Assembly (NCBI RefSeq): GCF_902686445.1
Contig: NC_062218.1
Location: forward strand, 137,317,607 to 137,381,606
Length of the DNA stretch: 64,000 bases
Direction: 5' to 3'
Source of the DNA: Sciurus carolinensis
Lineage: Eukaryota; Chordata; Mammalia; Rodentia; Sciuridae
This document shows, one piece after another, positions 1-12,744 of the stretch. A program made the position numbers and the translations under genes. A model generated the notes under the pieces. The model searched no databases, was not told the origin of the DNA, and worked only from the letters and a program-made list of their open reading frames with translations. Position 1 is the stretch's first letter. Each line of letters starts with the position of its first letter.

Positions 1-81
1 TAGGGTCTAGAGTCTAGCCGCTGAACAAATGGATAGACAAACCAGAGAAGTAAGTCTTTTTAGGAATAAAAAGAACTCTAC

Positions 82-139
82 CTGGCTTTTAGCTGCTGCT
101 CCAATTGAACGATTCTTAGGACCAAAGGATATACAAGCC
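82..139 (-). CDS. HSPA4: HSPA4 coding exon 2 (residues 36-55)
   Basis: On the minus strand a ttttag acceptor is followed by 58 bases that finish the split codon CC|G and then encode ACISFGPKNRSIGAAAKSQ. The exon ends CAG before the donor gtagag. The residues SFGPKNRSIGAAAKSQ separate HSPA4 (Apg-2) from its paralogue HSPA4L, which reads SLGSRTRAIG here (from memory). This stretch belongs to the first lobe of the Hsp70-like nucleotide-binding domain. HSPA4 is a cytosolic Hsp110-family chaperone that acts as nucleotide-exchange factor for Hsp70. Intron 1 enters in phase 2 and intron 2 leaves in phase 0. Positions 1-81 are the start of intron 2; exon 3 lies left of the window. Confidence 0.95.
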
Positions 140-159
140 CTAAAAGATAAAACAAACAT

Positions 160-1015
160 TTAAGAATCAAACTTTATTGCACTATGACATCCAAAACCAC
201 GGCAGGCAAGATATCCGAATCTCACCTAAAATGTCATGTATCTTAATAAACAGTACACATTGTGTCTATGATTTCTGACCTTTCTATTGAGGATTACTGT
301 CCATGGAACAGGCTGCCTCTTAGAATAAGACCTGTCATTTTAAAAATTGGAGCGTAAGTCCAATGTGATAACCACCAGTCTAGACTACTACAGAGAGACA
401 AGGCAGTCTCCATCACCCTAATTCTTCAAGTCTTGTGTTCAAAATCCTAATGTAAAATAATGTACTCTCACATCAATGTATCAAGTAAACATTTTGGTTT
501 TCAGAACAGCTTGTATCTTCACCAAGAATATATTTATTGTCTACAAAACCTTTGAAACAACTCCTGCCCTACTGCATGTAAGTAAAAAGTTATTTTTCTA
601 GAACTAGCTTCCAAAGACTCAGAATTATTGGCAAGAAACTTCATCCCCACTTCTCAACGTTCTTCCAAATCACCAGTTCATACACTGATTTGATGTATGC
701 TACTTCTTTTAGAAAGCAAAAAAACTGAAACTCGTTTGAAGGTAAAAATGGGTTTAAAATTAAAAAGGCAGTTGTATTAGAGTTGATAACTCACGCCATC
801 ATGGCTTCCATGTTTTTCTTTCTAACCCCTGTAGAACTATGCCCTGGGCTCTTTAGTGTCATCTCCCTTTCCAGTAGTTGCCTTCTCTCAAACTAAGATA
901 TGATAAAGTTCACCCATTTCACCCCAAAAAGTCCTAAGACAAAACTCTTTCCAACAATTTCCCCCTCAAGCTAGGTAAGCTTTCTCCTATTTATCAGCTG
1001 CTTCTATAAACTGCC
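160..1015. other. HSPA4 intron 1, unassigned sequence
   Basis: No repeat, splice-flanked frame or RNA gene recognised between exon 2 and the first MIR. The same holds for 1,810-2,685, 2,895-3,700, 3,940-4,570, 5,100-5,690, 6,965-7,370 and 7,475-7,790. Confidence 0.6.
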
Positions 1016-1017
1016 CC

Positions 1018-1165
1018 ATCTAATCCTCAGATGTGCCCTATCTTAACCCCATTTTTGCAGGAGAGGAAACTGAGTTCAAAAAGTTATTAACATGTAAACT
1101 TACCTAGGTTCAAGCAATGGAGTCAGGGCTCTAAATCATGTCCCTATACTTTACACTCCAGCACT
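1018..1165 (-). mobile_element. MIR SINE fragment
   Basis: Shows ctaatcctcagatg, ccccatttttgcaggagaggaaactgag, acttacctaggttc and gggctctaaatcatgt, the core and tRNA-like part of a reversed MIR. Confidence 0.75.
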
Positions 1166-1199
1166 GACCCTCCTTCTCCCAATCCAGCAAACTGAATAA

Positions 1200-1410
1200 G
1201 AATAAGTGCTCTGGAGCCACACTACCTTGGTCCAAATCTGACTACATTAAATTACCTTTTTGTTAATTCAGAATTGTTGACTTAAAACTCACAAGCCCTG
1301 TGCAAACTGGCACAATCCTGGGCCTCTCTGGACCTCAGAGGCCCTTTCCAACCAATGGATTAAGAACCCCTATAAGTAAGACTCCTAAAATGGCAGGCAC
1401 ATGCTAACTG
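1200..1410 (+). mobile_element. MIR SINE, diverged
   Basis: Forward MIR landmarks gctctggagccacactac, ggtccaaatc, cctgggcctctctggacctcag and aaaatggcaggcacatg are present in order. Confidence 0.5.
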
Positions 1411-1631
1411 GATTAACTGGGGAGAAGACTATGGTGTAGCCTGAGAGCTCAAGAGAGTGAGTGCTAAACTCTTTGACAAAAATGTGCAGGAGGTAGTCCC
1501 TCAAAAACAGAGGTGTCAAGCTCAGTTATTCTGCAAATATGCCACCAAATTACACAAATAAAATCTCCTGAACACTACTTACAGGGCTCTCCTATCACAA
1601 TCCACACTGCCCTTCAGAAAATGGCCTAAGG

Positions 1632-1805
1632 ACCAGGCACAGTGGCACAAGCCTGTAATCCCAGCAGCTCAGGAGGTTGAGGCAGGAGGACTGCAAGTTC
1701 AAAGCCAGCCTCAGCAACTTGGTGAGACCCTGTCTCTAAATAAAAATAAAGGACTAGGAATGTGCTCGGTGGTTAAGTGCCCCTGGGTTCAATCCCTGGT
1801 ATACA
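1632..1805 (+). mobile_element. B1-dID SINE
   Basis: Complete dimer: B1 half from accaggcacagtggc, ID-like half ending caatccctggta. Confidence 0.9.
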
Positions 1806-2689
1806 TGCCCCCGCAAAACGGAAAGAAAATGGCTCAAGGTAATCTTACCCATGCCACTCCTTTCACTCCAAAAAGAATGTCCAGCTTTAGTCCAATATTT
1901 GGCAAACCTACATCTTTCTAAAAACCATCAGATCTCATCTCTAAGGCGTACACCACCCAAGACCTCAACCCCAACATAACTATAAGTCAATGTTATTATC
2001 TTCAATGATTTCCTGCAATCCTTTTTTTCAACTTTCATCCCCTCCAATTAGTAGTTCTAAGAATAAGATTAATATTCCCAACTTTCCTGTAAATCCTGAA
2101 GGACTAATCCCCTTTCTACCTCAATAACTCTGAAGTTACTTTGCTTCTAATTATCTTCCAAACAAAACTAACTACCAACAAAAACAGCCCAAATCCCTTA
2201 ATATGGAACCTAAGGTCTCTCCTAAACCAACCCAATGCCATTTTCCAGCTGTATGTCACCCAGTTACCCAACATGAGTTGAATAAGATCTCCCAATCTTT
2301 CTGCTTTGCTAAAACCACTGACAATTGAACTGCTCCAGTTCTTCAACTATTCTGTAAAGCCTTCCCTACCCAAATAAAAATTAACCATTTCTAGCTCTTC
2401 AAACTTACTGACTTGGCTTCGCTTCTACTTAGCACTAACCACAAATTGAATCATGATTGTTAATATATTTGCTTCCTCTTCTGAAACAGTTTTATAAACC
2501 ACAGTTCCAAATTTATGTATGAATCTAAAATTAATTGGGGAGTTAGAGGAGATGTCATTAACAGCACTTTAAACATCAGCATGTACTGCCATGTAAAAGT
2601 ATGTATTGTTTAATGACACTTTTTAGTTGTGACATGCATTTCAGGTCTTGATGCCAAATATGCAAATTAATAAAATAAGGTATTAGGTC

Positions 2690-2892
2690 ATGGACATGTG
2701 CTGTCCAAAAGTGGTCACTAGCCAGATATGGCTATTTAAATTTAACTTACTTAAATTTAAATAATTTAGTTCCACTGACCACAATTCAAATATTCAATAT
2801 GTAAGAGTGGTTTGTGGCTACCATTTTGGACAATGCGAATACAGAACATTTCCTTCACCACAGAATATTCTATTGGAACACACTGCCTAACA
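2690..2892 (-). mobile_element. MER5A (hAT-Charlie) remnant
   Basis: Landmarks are atgtgctgtccaaaagtgg, actagccagatatggctatt, taaatttaacttacttaaat, gtggctaccattttggaca and attctattggaaca. The inverted ends pair, as expected for a nonautonomous hAT element. Nearly full length. Confidence 0.85.
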
Positions 2893-3705
2893 GTATTACC
2901 CTAGACAATATTCTCTTTGAAGTCAGTTAATACTTTTACTCGCTTTTAAAATCTACATATATCTCTGTTCTTAACAGTAAGAAGTGTTCCACATGTCTCA
3001 AAGAGCCAAATAAACATCTGTCTCATATCAAATTGATTCAACATCCTTTTTTAGGTCTATGTATACACATGTTGCAAACAGTTCCCAAAGTCTTACAAAG
3101 CAATCAAATCTCACTCCTGGAAGTCAATCTCTACTACTAAATACAGCAATTAAACTTCAAAACAAGTACTAACTTGCACTGTGGGAAAATTCACTTTCCT
3201 TACCATCTTACAAAATCATCAACATAATCAGTACATTAATTCTTACAGTCTAAAAAAAGTTCCATAACAATAATCCAACTACTGCACTAGAGAGAGAAAT
3301 GCACAGTTTTTCCATTTTGCCATTCATTTGGTTGACCTAAACATACGTACAGCAGATTTCAAGCTCTAGACTCAGTGTACACTGCTTTTCCAGCTGTGTG
3401 ATCCTGTTGTTTTTATGAGATTTGATCAGATCATCCAAGAACAAGGAAAATTACAGCAACTATCTGACAGGAATGCTACAGATTAACTGTGATGATCCAC
3501 TTTTAAAGGGCTTCTGTCAGAGACTGGCATATCATAAGTAATAAAATATTACCTGTTATAGTTACAATGAATCCATGAACTGGGTTTCAAACAAAAATAT
3601 ATCAACTAGTTTGCTCTGATAGTTGTTTGATCTCAAGCTGTCCATAAAAATCTAGTCAGTCATCTTTAAAATTATTGATAGGGGGCTTTTAAAAATCTTA
3701 CTTCC

Positions 3706-3832
3706 AGGGCTAGGGCTGAGCGATGAAGCACTTGACTCCATGCCTGAGGCACTGGGTTCGATTCTCAGCACCGCATATAAATTTAAAAAATAAAGGTCCA
3801 CTGACAATTAGAAAAATGTATTTTTTTTTTAA
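3706..3832 (+). mobile_element. ID SINE with unique 3' tail
   Basis: ID core to tcagcaccgca, then the ataaaggtccactgacaatta tail typical of the tailed copies. Confidence 0.85.
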
Positions 3833-3844
3833 AAAGTCAGTGCT

Positions 3845-3936
3845 GGGCTGGGGATATAGCTCAGTTGGTAGAGTGCTTGCCTTACAAGCAGAAGGTTCTG
3901 GGTTCAATCTTCAGCACTGCCCCCCAAAAAAAAAAG
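3845..3936 (+). mobile_element. ID SINE, GATATAGCTCAGTTGG type
   Basis: The second of two adjacent ID copies. It resembles the youngest subfamily but carries several changes near the anticodon region. Confidence 0.9.
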
Positions 3937-4574
3937 TCAACGCTGCACAAACCATGAGGAATATTCACATAGTTTTTAGGGCTAACAGTATAGAAGTTAA
4001 TTCAACATTTGCATTTGAGACCCCTATGTTTTAAACTTTAAGTCCTAGAAACAGCATCTTTTTTCAACCAGAAGAGTACTGTTCTCCCTTCCCTGAGTTA
4101 AAGATGCTATTGACCAAATATTTATGCACATTCTGATGAGTTATTATGAATAGGTGCAAACAGATCCTTAAAAGGTAGTTTCACGTATAAGCTTATATAA
4201 AACTATTCCTAGGATATCAGGGCAGTTGTTGCTCTAATTTGCCTTCTTTAACAGTGGAAGAAAATGAGTCTTTCAGAGAACCTGTAATAAGCAGTTATAA
4301 GCAAAACTGGCATGGAATTGAATACTACCTTAATCAAAGTACTCTCTGGTTACTTACCCCTGAACTAAAAAGTATCAAAAAGTTAATACCAAACACACCA
4401 AGCAAATCATAGTTTTGAGGTCTTCAGTTCCTAAAATACAGCAAATTCTTACTTAATAAACTGAGAACATTAAAAGGAATATAGTTTTAAGACTTGAAAC
4501 ATCCAGCTTTCATTTTAGTGTCCTAACACCAGTAATAAACAGCATTCATAAAAATGCAAGAAGTAAGAGCAACA

Positions 4575-4690
4575 TTAGCAAATACTTTGGCAGTATGTAC
4601 TATGTATCAGGCATTACTCTAAGCACTAAGAAAAAGGCATGAGTTACACACTTATCTCATAATCCTCTCAATCTCCAATGAAGCAGAGAA
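4575..4690 (-). mobile_element. MIR SINE fragment
   Basis: The reversed MIR tail is seen as gtactatgtatcaggcattactctaagcacta, then acttatctcataatcctctc. Confidence 0.55.
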
Positions 4691-4724
4691 ATCATTTCGG
4701 TTCCTAATAAAAATCTCATATTTT

Positions 4725-5095
4725 TGTAAAGTATTCTGGCAATACTTTCTGAAACTTTAAGCATATCCTTTGCCCTAGCAATTTCACTTCTGGCAATCTA
4801 TCCAAGAAAATTGAAAGCATACCCATATAAATAGTTGAAGAACTATTTGTAATGGCTTTAAAAAATTAAGAAATTACCTGTCTGAAGAAAATATAGCCAT
4901 AATATTTGAAACATTACATATGTAACAAGGCAAACATTTATTGACTTTGAAAAACATCTAAATTCTAAGTGAAAGAATACAATTACAAAATATACTATAG
5001 TCCCTTTTTAAAATATTTATACATATACACACACAAACACATACACGGTATAATCCTATGCATTTAAACACACACCCTAAGTGTATATTTGTAGA
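4725..5095 (+). mobile_element. old L1 (L1M/L1ME-like) 3' end
   Basis: ORF2 end and 3'UTR landmarks: cctttgccctagcaatttcacttctggcaatctatcc, aactatttgtaatggc and taagtgaaagaatacaatta. Followed by an ACAC-rich stretch near 5,020-5,075. Confidence 0.65.
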
Positions 5096-5692
5096 AGTCA
5101 ATGAAAGGTATGGAAGGATCACAGCGATTGGCAAGTAATCTGGAAAATAAAATGAATTTTACTGCAGTACTCGAGGGTTTTTACAGTTACAGCAAGTTAA
5201 GTATTTTGTTAAGTCAGAAAAAAAAAAAAAAATGTAATTTAGGAAAACCCAAGCTGGAATCTAATGACAAAGTTCCTGCAGTTTTACTTCCACTGATTTT
5301 GTACAGTAGGCATTTTAGTTGTTAAATGATTCTAAGAAACTACTTTCATAACCCCTACAATTAGACAAATGTGGAGTGGTAAAAGCAGTCTGAAGTTTTA
5401 GTTAAATCAATTTTTCATTTCTCTAGATAAAAGGACACAAGTCATCCTGCTGCTTTACACAATAAAGAAATTTATTTCAAAGAATACTTTTCTTGCACAA
5501 ATAAGGCACCAGTTGTTAATCTACCAGTTAACTAGAAACTAAACATACTTTTCAGTTTTAGTTCTCAAAAGCAGATGTCAACAGACCATCTAACCTCTTC
5601 AAATTTCTAATATATCATTTTGCTGTTATGTTAAAATGATAATGTATACACAACTAATTCACTGAATTATTTTCATAAGTAACTCATTTCTA

Positions 5693-5878
5693 ACCAGGCA
5701 TGGCACACACCTATAATCCCAGCAGGTCAGGAGGCTGAGACAGGAGGATCACAAGTTCAAAGCAATTTAGAGAGTCCCTAAGCTACATAATGAGACCGTA
5801 CCTAAAATAAACAAAAAGGGCTGGGGATATGGCTCAGTGTTTAGGTACCCCTGAGTTCAATCCCTAGTACAAAAAAAG
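5693..5878 (+). mobile_element. B1-dID SINE
   Basis: The B1 half has lost a few bases near its start; the ID half is complete with a short A tail. Confidence 0.88.
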
Positions 5879-6063
5879 TAACTTGTTTCTAGCCTATTAA
5901 ATTTTGCAAAGTATGGGCCAATTAGCTTCTATAATGTTTGGCAATCCAAACACTCTAAATTCTAAAGCTTTTAAAGTTGTACACTTTCTACTATATAATC
6001 CAACTAAACACAGAAATAGGTTTCTCATCTCATTTCCAAAGCCTATGGTCAAAAAAATCTCAA

Positions 6064-6290
6064 CCTGCTGGGCATGTGTAGTGCACACCTGTAATCCCAG
6101 CAGTTTGGGAGGCTGAGGTAAGGAGGATTCTAAGTTCAAAGCCATCCTCAGCAATTTAGTGAGGTCCCAAGCAACTCAGGGAGACCCTGCCTCAAAATAA
6201 AAATTCGTTTTCAAAGGGCAGGGGGCTGGGGAATGTGACTCGGTGTTTAAGCACCCCTGGATTCAATCCCCAGTGGGGGGGGGGGGAGAC
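6064..6290 (+). mobile_element. B1-dID SINE with G-run tail
   Basis: The tail is a run of 13 G rather than A, probably grown from the ID end cagtgggg. Confidence 0.88.
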
Positions 6291-6399
6291 ACTCAACCTA
6301 AACACTAAACTAAAAACCCCAAAATGATCACAAAGTCCCACAGTTCTCTTCTGTGAATCACACTAGTGGGAACTAATCATCACATAAAATATTACAATC

Positions 6400-6960
6400 A
6401 ACCTACTTCTCTTGCCCTTCTCGAATCCATTCTCCTCACAAAATCCACATTTTTAAAATATAAAATTAAATCATTTCCCAGTGAACCTATTATAAAAATG
6501 TTTTACATGTTTTACAAGGCCCTGCCATAATCTCCTGTGCCCTACCTAACTCCTCATTTCATCTCATAACATTTTCTCAAGTGGCTCAATGGCAGCCATG
6601 TTCCTCTCAATCTATGTGCTAAACTTTTTTTGCTTCTGGTCTTAATACTTGCTATTCCTCCTGCCTCAAACAGCTCTTGCTCAAAACCACCATAACTTCC
6701 ACGGTCAACTCCAACTCCTACTCCTACTAATACTTATTCTGCAGGTCTCAAATGGCACTTCTTTCAAAAAAAAGTACCTTCCAACTCCACCCCACATCCA
6801 ACTTAAATTAGGTCTCCTTCTTAAACTATCATATACTGTACTTTTCCACCTTGTTCTTTACCACTTAGAAATTATACTTTTGTTTAGTATCTGGATTTTT
6901 CCACTGGCCTCATCCCTGATGGAAGGAATTATTTATCAATTCGCTCCTTAGGCACAGTGG
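6400..6960 (+). mobile_element. L2 LINE 3' region, plus strand
   Basis: Landmarks of L2 in order: acaaggccctgccataatctcctgtgccctacctaactcctc, atgttcctctcaat, cttgctattcctcctgcctc, gtctcaaatggcacttc and gatggaaggaattatttat. The open frame at 6,649-6,951 lies inside and is not a gene. Confidence 0.7.
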
Positions 6961-7371
6961 TTGCCACTGGTGGCACTCAACATCTAGAAAAATGAAGGAA
7001 GCCAGAATTTGGTTGAAAGGCAAAGACCACTTCTGCATAAGGCTCTACTGGCTCTTCAAAAGCTGAATCCAGATTGTTATATCCACAGTTTGAAACAAGG
7101 ACATCCATCATAGTCAACCCTCTAGGACCTGCATTTTATTTCCACTCTCACGTTAAAAAATCTGTATCATGCAGTTTCTGCACCCCTACATTCTTTTTCT
7201 AGTTAGCCCAAGATTCCAACACAGAAATACGACTTAATCAAAAATCATAGTTCAACAGTCACTTGAATATATGATTCCTACATATCCAGTGTCTGAAGGA
7301 AGATATATAGAAAACAAGGAAAAAAGTATTCATGTCATGTTCCTGGAAACCTACTACTTTGTCTTTAATGC

Positions 7372-7471
7372 AGTTTTTTTTTTTTGGAGGGGGGCAGGTA
7401 TTGGGGATTTAATTCAGGGCCTTCCACATACTGGACAAGTGCTCTATCACTGAGGTACATTCTCAAGCCTC
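7372..7471 (-). mobile_element. ID-like SINE
   Basis: Degraded reversed copy: ggggatttaattcagggcc to tgaggtacattctcaagcc. Confidence 0.75.
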
Positions 7472-7800
7472 GTTAAGGCAAATCTAAACTGCCATCAGGG
7501 ATACTAATTTCTTTTGCAACTGAAAACACTCCCTCAGACTCAAATAATAGAACTCATGATAAACTACTGCAGCATCTGCTGTTTGTCTAAACTTTGAAAA
7601 AAAAAATTAGAAAGATAAGACATTCTAAAAAGAAAAGACAGAAACACTGTTCTTCCCAATACCTGAGATTCTCTTTATGTGTTCCTTTTGGAGCTAAATT
7701 ATCTCACTCTAAGCAGATAAGGGACAAGAAGTTACATGCATAACGCAGTACTCTTAGCCTTTCGATCTCTTCAGAAGACTATCTTTAAAGAAAACTCAAG

Positions 7801-7894
7801 GGGCTGGGGAGATAGCTCAGTTGGTAGAGTGCTTGCCTTGTAAGCACAAGGCCCTGGGTTCGATCCCCAGCACCCAAAAAAAAAAAAAAAAAAA
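7801..7894 (+). mobile_element. young ID SINE with target-site duplication
   Basis: Near-consensus copy of the GAGATAGCTCAGTTGG subfamily with a pure A tail, flanked by AAAACTCAAG at 7,791-7,800 and 7,895-7,904. Confidence 0.93.
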
Positions 7895-7904
7895 AAAACT
7901 CAAG

Positions 7905-8130
7905 GGTTGGGTTGTGTGGCTCAGTGGTGGCGTGCTCCCCTAGCACACATGAGTCCCTGGGTTCAATCCTCATCATCACAGAAAAATTAAAAAGGTATTG
8001 TGTCAACCTATAACTAAAGTATATATTAAAAGAAAAGAAAACCCAAGGACTGGGGATGTAGTTAAACAGTATATCACTTGCCCCTCATGCCTGAAGCCCT
8101 GAGTTCAATCCCCAACCCCAAAAAAAGAAA
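7905..8130 (+). mobile_element. two tandem ID SINEs
   Basis: 7,905-8,038 is a tailed ID (ggtattgtgtcaacctataacta). 8,045-8,130 is a plain ID with a diverged core. Both directly follow the young copy at 7,801. Confidence 0.8.
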
Positions 8131-8475
8131 AACTCCAAGATGTTCATGTCTGTAATCCCAGGGACTCTGGAGGCTGAGGCAGGAGGATAACAAGTCCAAA
8201 GCCAGCCTCAGCAACTTAGTGAGGCACTAAGAAACTTAGGAAGTCCCTGTTTCAGAAATGAAAAAGGTAGGCTATGGTTGTAGCTCAGTGGTAGAAAGTT
8301 TGCTTAGCATGTGTGAGGCACTGGGTTTGAGCCTCAACACTACATAAATATAAATAAATAAAATAAAGGTACTGTATCCATCTAGAAATTTTTTTAAAAT
8401 TAAAAAGGGTTGGGGATATGGCTCAGTGGTTAAGTATCCCTGGGTTAAACTCCCAGTACCAAAAAAAAAAAAAGA
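8131..8475 (+). mobile_element. B1-dID split by a tailed ID
   Basis: The B1 half (8,131-8,266) and the dID half (8,405-8,475) belong together. The tailed ID at 8,268-8,400 was inserted at their A-rich linker. Confidence 0.8.
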
Positions 8476-8596
8476 GAGAGAGAAAAAATGTCAAATAGAA
8501 AATTAATGATAAAATGCTTATAAACAAACTTTAGTAAAAATTTTTAAAAGCAATACAAAATATACTTCCCTGAAAATGCAAATTAAAATATCCATT

Positions 8597-8905
8597 GTTG
8601 TGGTGTGCCTATAGTCCAGCTACTCCAGACACTGAGGCAGGCAACTCACTGTGTAGGAGTTCAAGGGCAGCCTGAGCACCACAGCAAGACCCCATCTCAA
8701 AAAAATAAAATTGCCAGGCATGGTAGCACACCCCTCTAATTCTAGCAGCTCAAGAGGCTGAGGAATGTAGATTTCAAGTACCACCACAGTCTCAGCAACT
8801 TAACAAGCCCTGTATCAAAATAAAATAGACAAGGAATGTAACTCATTGCTAAAGCATCCCTGGGTTCATTCCTAAGCACCAAAAAAAAAAAAGAAAGAAA
8901 GAAAA
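8597..8905 (+). mobile_element. B1 monomer followed by B1-dID
   Basis: 8,597-8,708 is a lone B1 half ending ccccatctcaaaaaaa. 8,712-8,905 is a full dimer. Both are diverged. Confidence 0.8.
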
Positions 8906-9111
8906 TTTTTAATTTAAAATAAACTGCCCATTGTTAAAAACTAAACAATAAAGCAGGAAAGGGTTTCACTGCTACTGAGGTGTTTTTTTTTTGGTATGCA
9001 AAGGGAAGCAATGAAAATGTTCTAAAATTGGTTGTGGTGACCTTGCACTGTTTTGCTTTGACTACACTAATAAAAAACTTCATACAGTACCCTTTAAATG
9101 GGCAAACTGTA

Positions 9112-9198
9112 ATTTTTTTTTAACTGCTGAGAATTGAACACAGGGTCTTATGCATGCTAGGTAAGCACTCCACCACTGAGCCACACCACCAACTCTTA
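9112..9198 (-). mobile_element. ID SINE
   Basis: Reversed core gctgagaattgaaca to tgagccacaccaccaac. Confidence 0.82.
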
Positions 9199-9271
9199 CA
9201 GTGTATCTCAATAAAGCTATTAAAATAACCATTTAAAAAATATAGGACAAGAGGTATCAAAACTACCATTT

Positions 9272-9440
9272 GGGGACTGGGGTTGTGGCTCAGTGGTAGA
9301 GTGCCTGTCTAGCATGTGTGAGGCCCTAGGTTTGATTCTCAGCACCACATAAAAATAAAATAAAGGTATTGTGTCCACCTACCCACCTACAACTAAAACA
9401 AAATATTAAAATAAAAAAAATTAAAAAAAAAAACTACCAT
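9272..9440 (+). mobile_element. tailed ID SINE
   Basis: Core plus a long tail in which the tcca(c/t)ctac unit is repeated (gtgtccacctacccacctacaacta). Flanked by aaactaccatttgggg at both ends (about 9,261 and 9,431), a target-site duplication. Confidence 0.88.
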
Positions 9441-10019
9441 TTGGGGGACTGGGATGGGTTTTCCTGCACAACACCTGGGGGAGCAGAAATTCAGCAAGTC
9501 TTAGTGGTAAAAATGAGCTATACAGAATCCAGTTTGGTTAGAAACCTGCTTAAGTGTGATAAAAATTAAGGTCGAAAATGACGTCCCTCAAAACATAGGT
9601 AGAGAGCCTTCTACCGCCACATGGAGACTTGGAAATAATTTGGTGTTTCTTACAAACTTTGCCTAAATAAGAAGGCAACGGACTAAAAGTTATCTACATG
9701 TATTCAAGAAGATTCCTTTACTCCTACCAAGAAAAGACCTGGCTGAGTCACCTTCTTGGAGTTTTGTCTGTACTGGTCCCATAACTTAGTATAGGTTGTA
9801 GAAATCACAACGAGCCCTTGAGTCATTGAATAACAATTGTAGCCGACACCCGGTTGGAATGTGCTATCGTGTAGTGCAACGTTTTGAAGGAGTAGATATG
9901 CACAGATTGAGCTAAGAATGACCCAACATAACTCGATGTCATGAAACGATGTGAAAAACTAAAATGAATACAACGGTATCAATAGAGCATCGATTTTCAT
10001 TAAATCACAATCTCAAGAT
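9441..10019. other. unassigned sequence next to the HSPA4 CpG island
   Basis: Single-copy-looking intron sequence with scattered CpGs (for example ccgacacccggttgg near 9,845). It could hold regulatory sites but shows no motif I can name. Confidence 0.5.
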
Positions 10020-10526
10020 GCAGGGTCCATCCGGAGCCTGAGCCTACCGGGCTCCTATCCCTCTCTTCCGGGCACCGCCCCGCCCCCACTCACGTGGGAC
10101 TCCGACCGCTCCAGGGTCTCTAGGTCGACAATCCCAAGAACCCGTTCAAGTCGATTAACTTTTATTAACTGCCTACTATGTGCATGCTCTGGACCTGATC
10201 TCCGCCCTCCACAAAAAGGATCTTGGCCCGTCCTACGTCCCGGGCCTGCCTTCCCTCTAGTTCATACCCGCGCCCTGCGCTAGTAAGAGAACCGGCTCAG
10301 AGGCCTCATTTAGCCCGCGGAAAAAGCCTCGTGCCTGCCGCAGATCGACAGCAAAGCGGGTCGCAGCCACGAGTGACCAGGCACCCAATGAAGGTTCCCT
10401 ACTTGGACCACCGGCCGGGAACGGAGGCGACCCCGAGGCCCGCATTCCCCAAACCGAACGGGTAGGAAACTGGAGCAAGTGCTACCTCCCTACCGCGGTG
10501 CATGCGGTTGGCCAGTCCCACACTTA

Positions 10527-10965
<439 letters not shown>

Positions 10966-11524
10966 GCTTTTTCCTCCTGAGGCCCCTCCCCACCTACGTA
11001 GACGTGTACGTCACATCCTGGCAAGAAAAACTCGGAAGGGACTGGTAGACTGAAAAACACCTGGGAGCAAAACTGGCCCGTTGAGCCTTCGCGCAGAATC
11101 CGCCACACCGCAGACACAACCGCAGTGAGCTGTAGAGTACCTCCCCTTCCAGAAGAAAGTCCGCGAGCCGGCTAGAGTCCACGTCCTGAAGAGGCGCCCT
11201 TGGCCTACTTCCGCCGTTTTTCTTTATCTTGAAGAAATTTCCGGTGGTGACATCTCCGGCACGCCGCCTAATGTTGGTCCCCCCAAAATGAGAAAGCTTT
11301 TTAAATTCCCCAGGGCCTCTGCTCCCATGGGGGTAGGATGGCCAGTGGGAGAAAAGACCGCGACTGGCAGTTGCGTTAGGTCCTGAGCAGGGCGTTACGT
11401 CCAGCCCTGTAAAAGTCAAAGCGACCTCACCAGCAGAAGGGAGGAATCCACCTCTACTTAAACCGCCATTTCTCTCTTTCAACCTTGTTGCACCATTCTG
11501 TAAATCACTCATGTCTTTAGGTCA

Positions 11525-11690
11525 GATGAAGGGCCACCAGGACTTGAAGCCCTTCGATCCAGAACACATTACAAGCATTTACCCGGTGCTAGGCCCTGAG
11601 CTGAATGAAGGGGATACAGCTAGATGACACAATACCTACCATGGACGGTCTACTCAGACCACACAGTGACAGGTTTACGATAATCTAATG
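11525..11690 (-). mobile_element. L2 3'-end fragment
   Basis: Contains acaagcatttacccggtgctaggccctgagc, ggggatacagctag and acaatacctaccatgga, matching the reversed L2 terminus. Diverged. Confidence 0.5.
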
Positions 11691-12190
11691 AATCTTAAGT
11701 TTCAGGGTCCCTGACTTTTACCAGCTCTTGGGAGAGCAGGGAATTGCTGAGACTTGTGGAGTATTACAGGGGAAGAGGGGAAGCCATCTTGAGATAAGGA
11801 AACAATTCTGTATGAGCTTTCTGATAAATTGCCTAAAAGGGTCTCCGAAGGGGAAATTGAATCTCCAAGTCTCCAGTGTTTTGATTTCTTGTTATAAATA
11901 TTTATTTAGTGGCTTTTCAAGGGTTCTCAACAGTTTCAACTACAAACCTGAATCATTCCCATCAGCAGGGTAACTAATCAAGGGGATCCTACTACAACTT
12001 AGCAAATGCTATATGCACAGAATGGTGGAGAATTAGACTTCCCAAAGAGAGAAAGGTTGTGTTCAAATTAGAAAAACCAGCGATAGAGAGCTAGTGTAGT
12101 TTAAAGATAATGTTTGTATTGCTGGAAGATAAACTGAGTTGAATTTCAGGGAAAAAATAACTGCCTTTGGACTGTTCAAAAAAATAAATG
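11691..12190. other. intergenic, unassigned
   Basis: Nothing recognised; the frame at 11,728-11,973 has no similarity I know. Similar unassigned stretches are 13,310-14,040, 17,651-17,990, 18,241-18,585 and 20,020-20,465. Confidence 0.5.
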
Positions 12191-12191
12191 A

Positions 12192-12437
12192 AGCTGGGGT
12201 TGTAGCTAGGTGGTAGAGTGCTTGCCGAGCACATGTGAGGCACTGGTTCAATCCTCAGCACCACATAAAAATAAATAAAAGTATTGTGTCCATCTACAAC
12301 CAAAAATATTTTTAAATACTTTTTTTTGTTGTTGATGGACCTTCATTTTATTTATTTATATGCAGTGCTGACAATAGAACCCAGTGCCTAACACATGCTA
12401 GGCACGTGCTATACCACTAAGCCACAATCTCATCCCT
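12192..12437. mobile_element. inverted pair of tailed ID SINEs
   Basis: The plus copy at 12,192-12,316 meets the minus copy at 12,320-12,437 tail to tail with only a few bases between. A transcript could fold into a long hairpin. Confidence 0.88.
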
Positions 12438-12744
12438 AAAAATATTTTTTAAAAAAATAAATGAGAAAAGAAGGAAGCACATGACCTTGGGGCACCCCCT
12501 CCCCATTTTAAAGAGGGTAAATCTCTTGATTTCTTGCTGCCTCAGAAAGCTCTTCACTCTCTAGGACTAATGCCAAAACCCAGATTGTTTGCCTAAAAAC
12601 TTGCAAATTACCACAGAGTTCTCACATTTTGACTAATACAAACCTGTTTTCAAAGACAAGAATCAGATGCTACCTGTAAAAGGATTAATCATGGCTAAAG
12701 GAGTGGAAGCAGCAAGAAAAAGACTTTGGGAAAAAGAACAAGGT

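Noticed and set aside
7801..7894. Possible tRNA-Ala gene from intact A and B boxes
   Set aside because: It has an A tail and a target-site duplication and is one of many ID SINEs; the cloverleaf ends are absent.
10994..11512. 172-codon minus-strand frame upstream of HSPA4
   Set aside because: Begins beyond the promoter and shows no domain, splice context or family similarity; expected in a CpG island.
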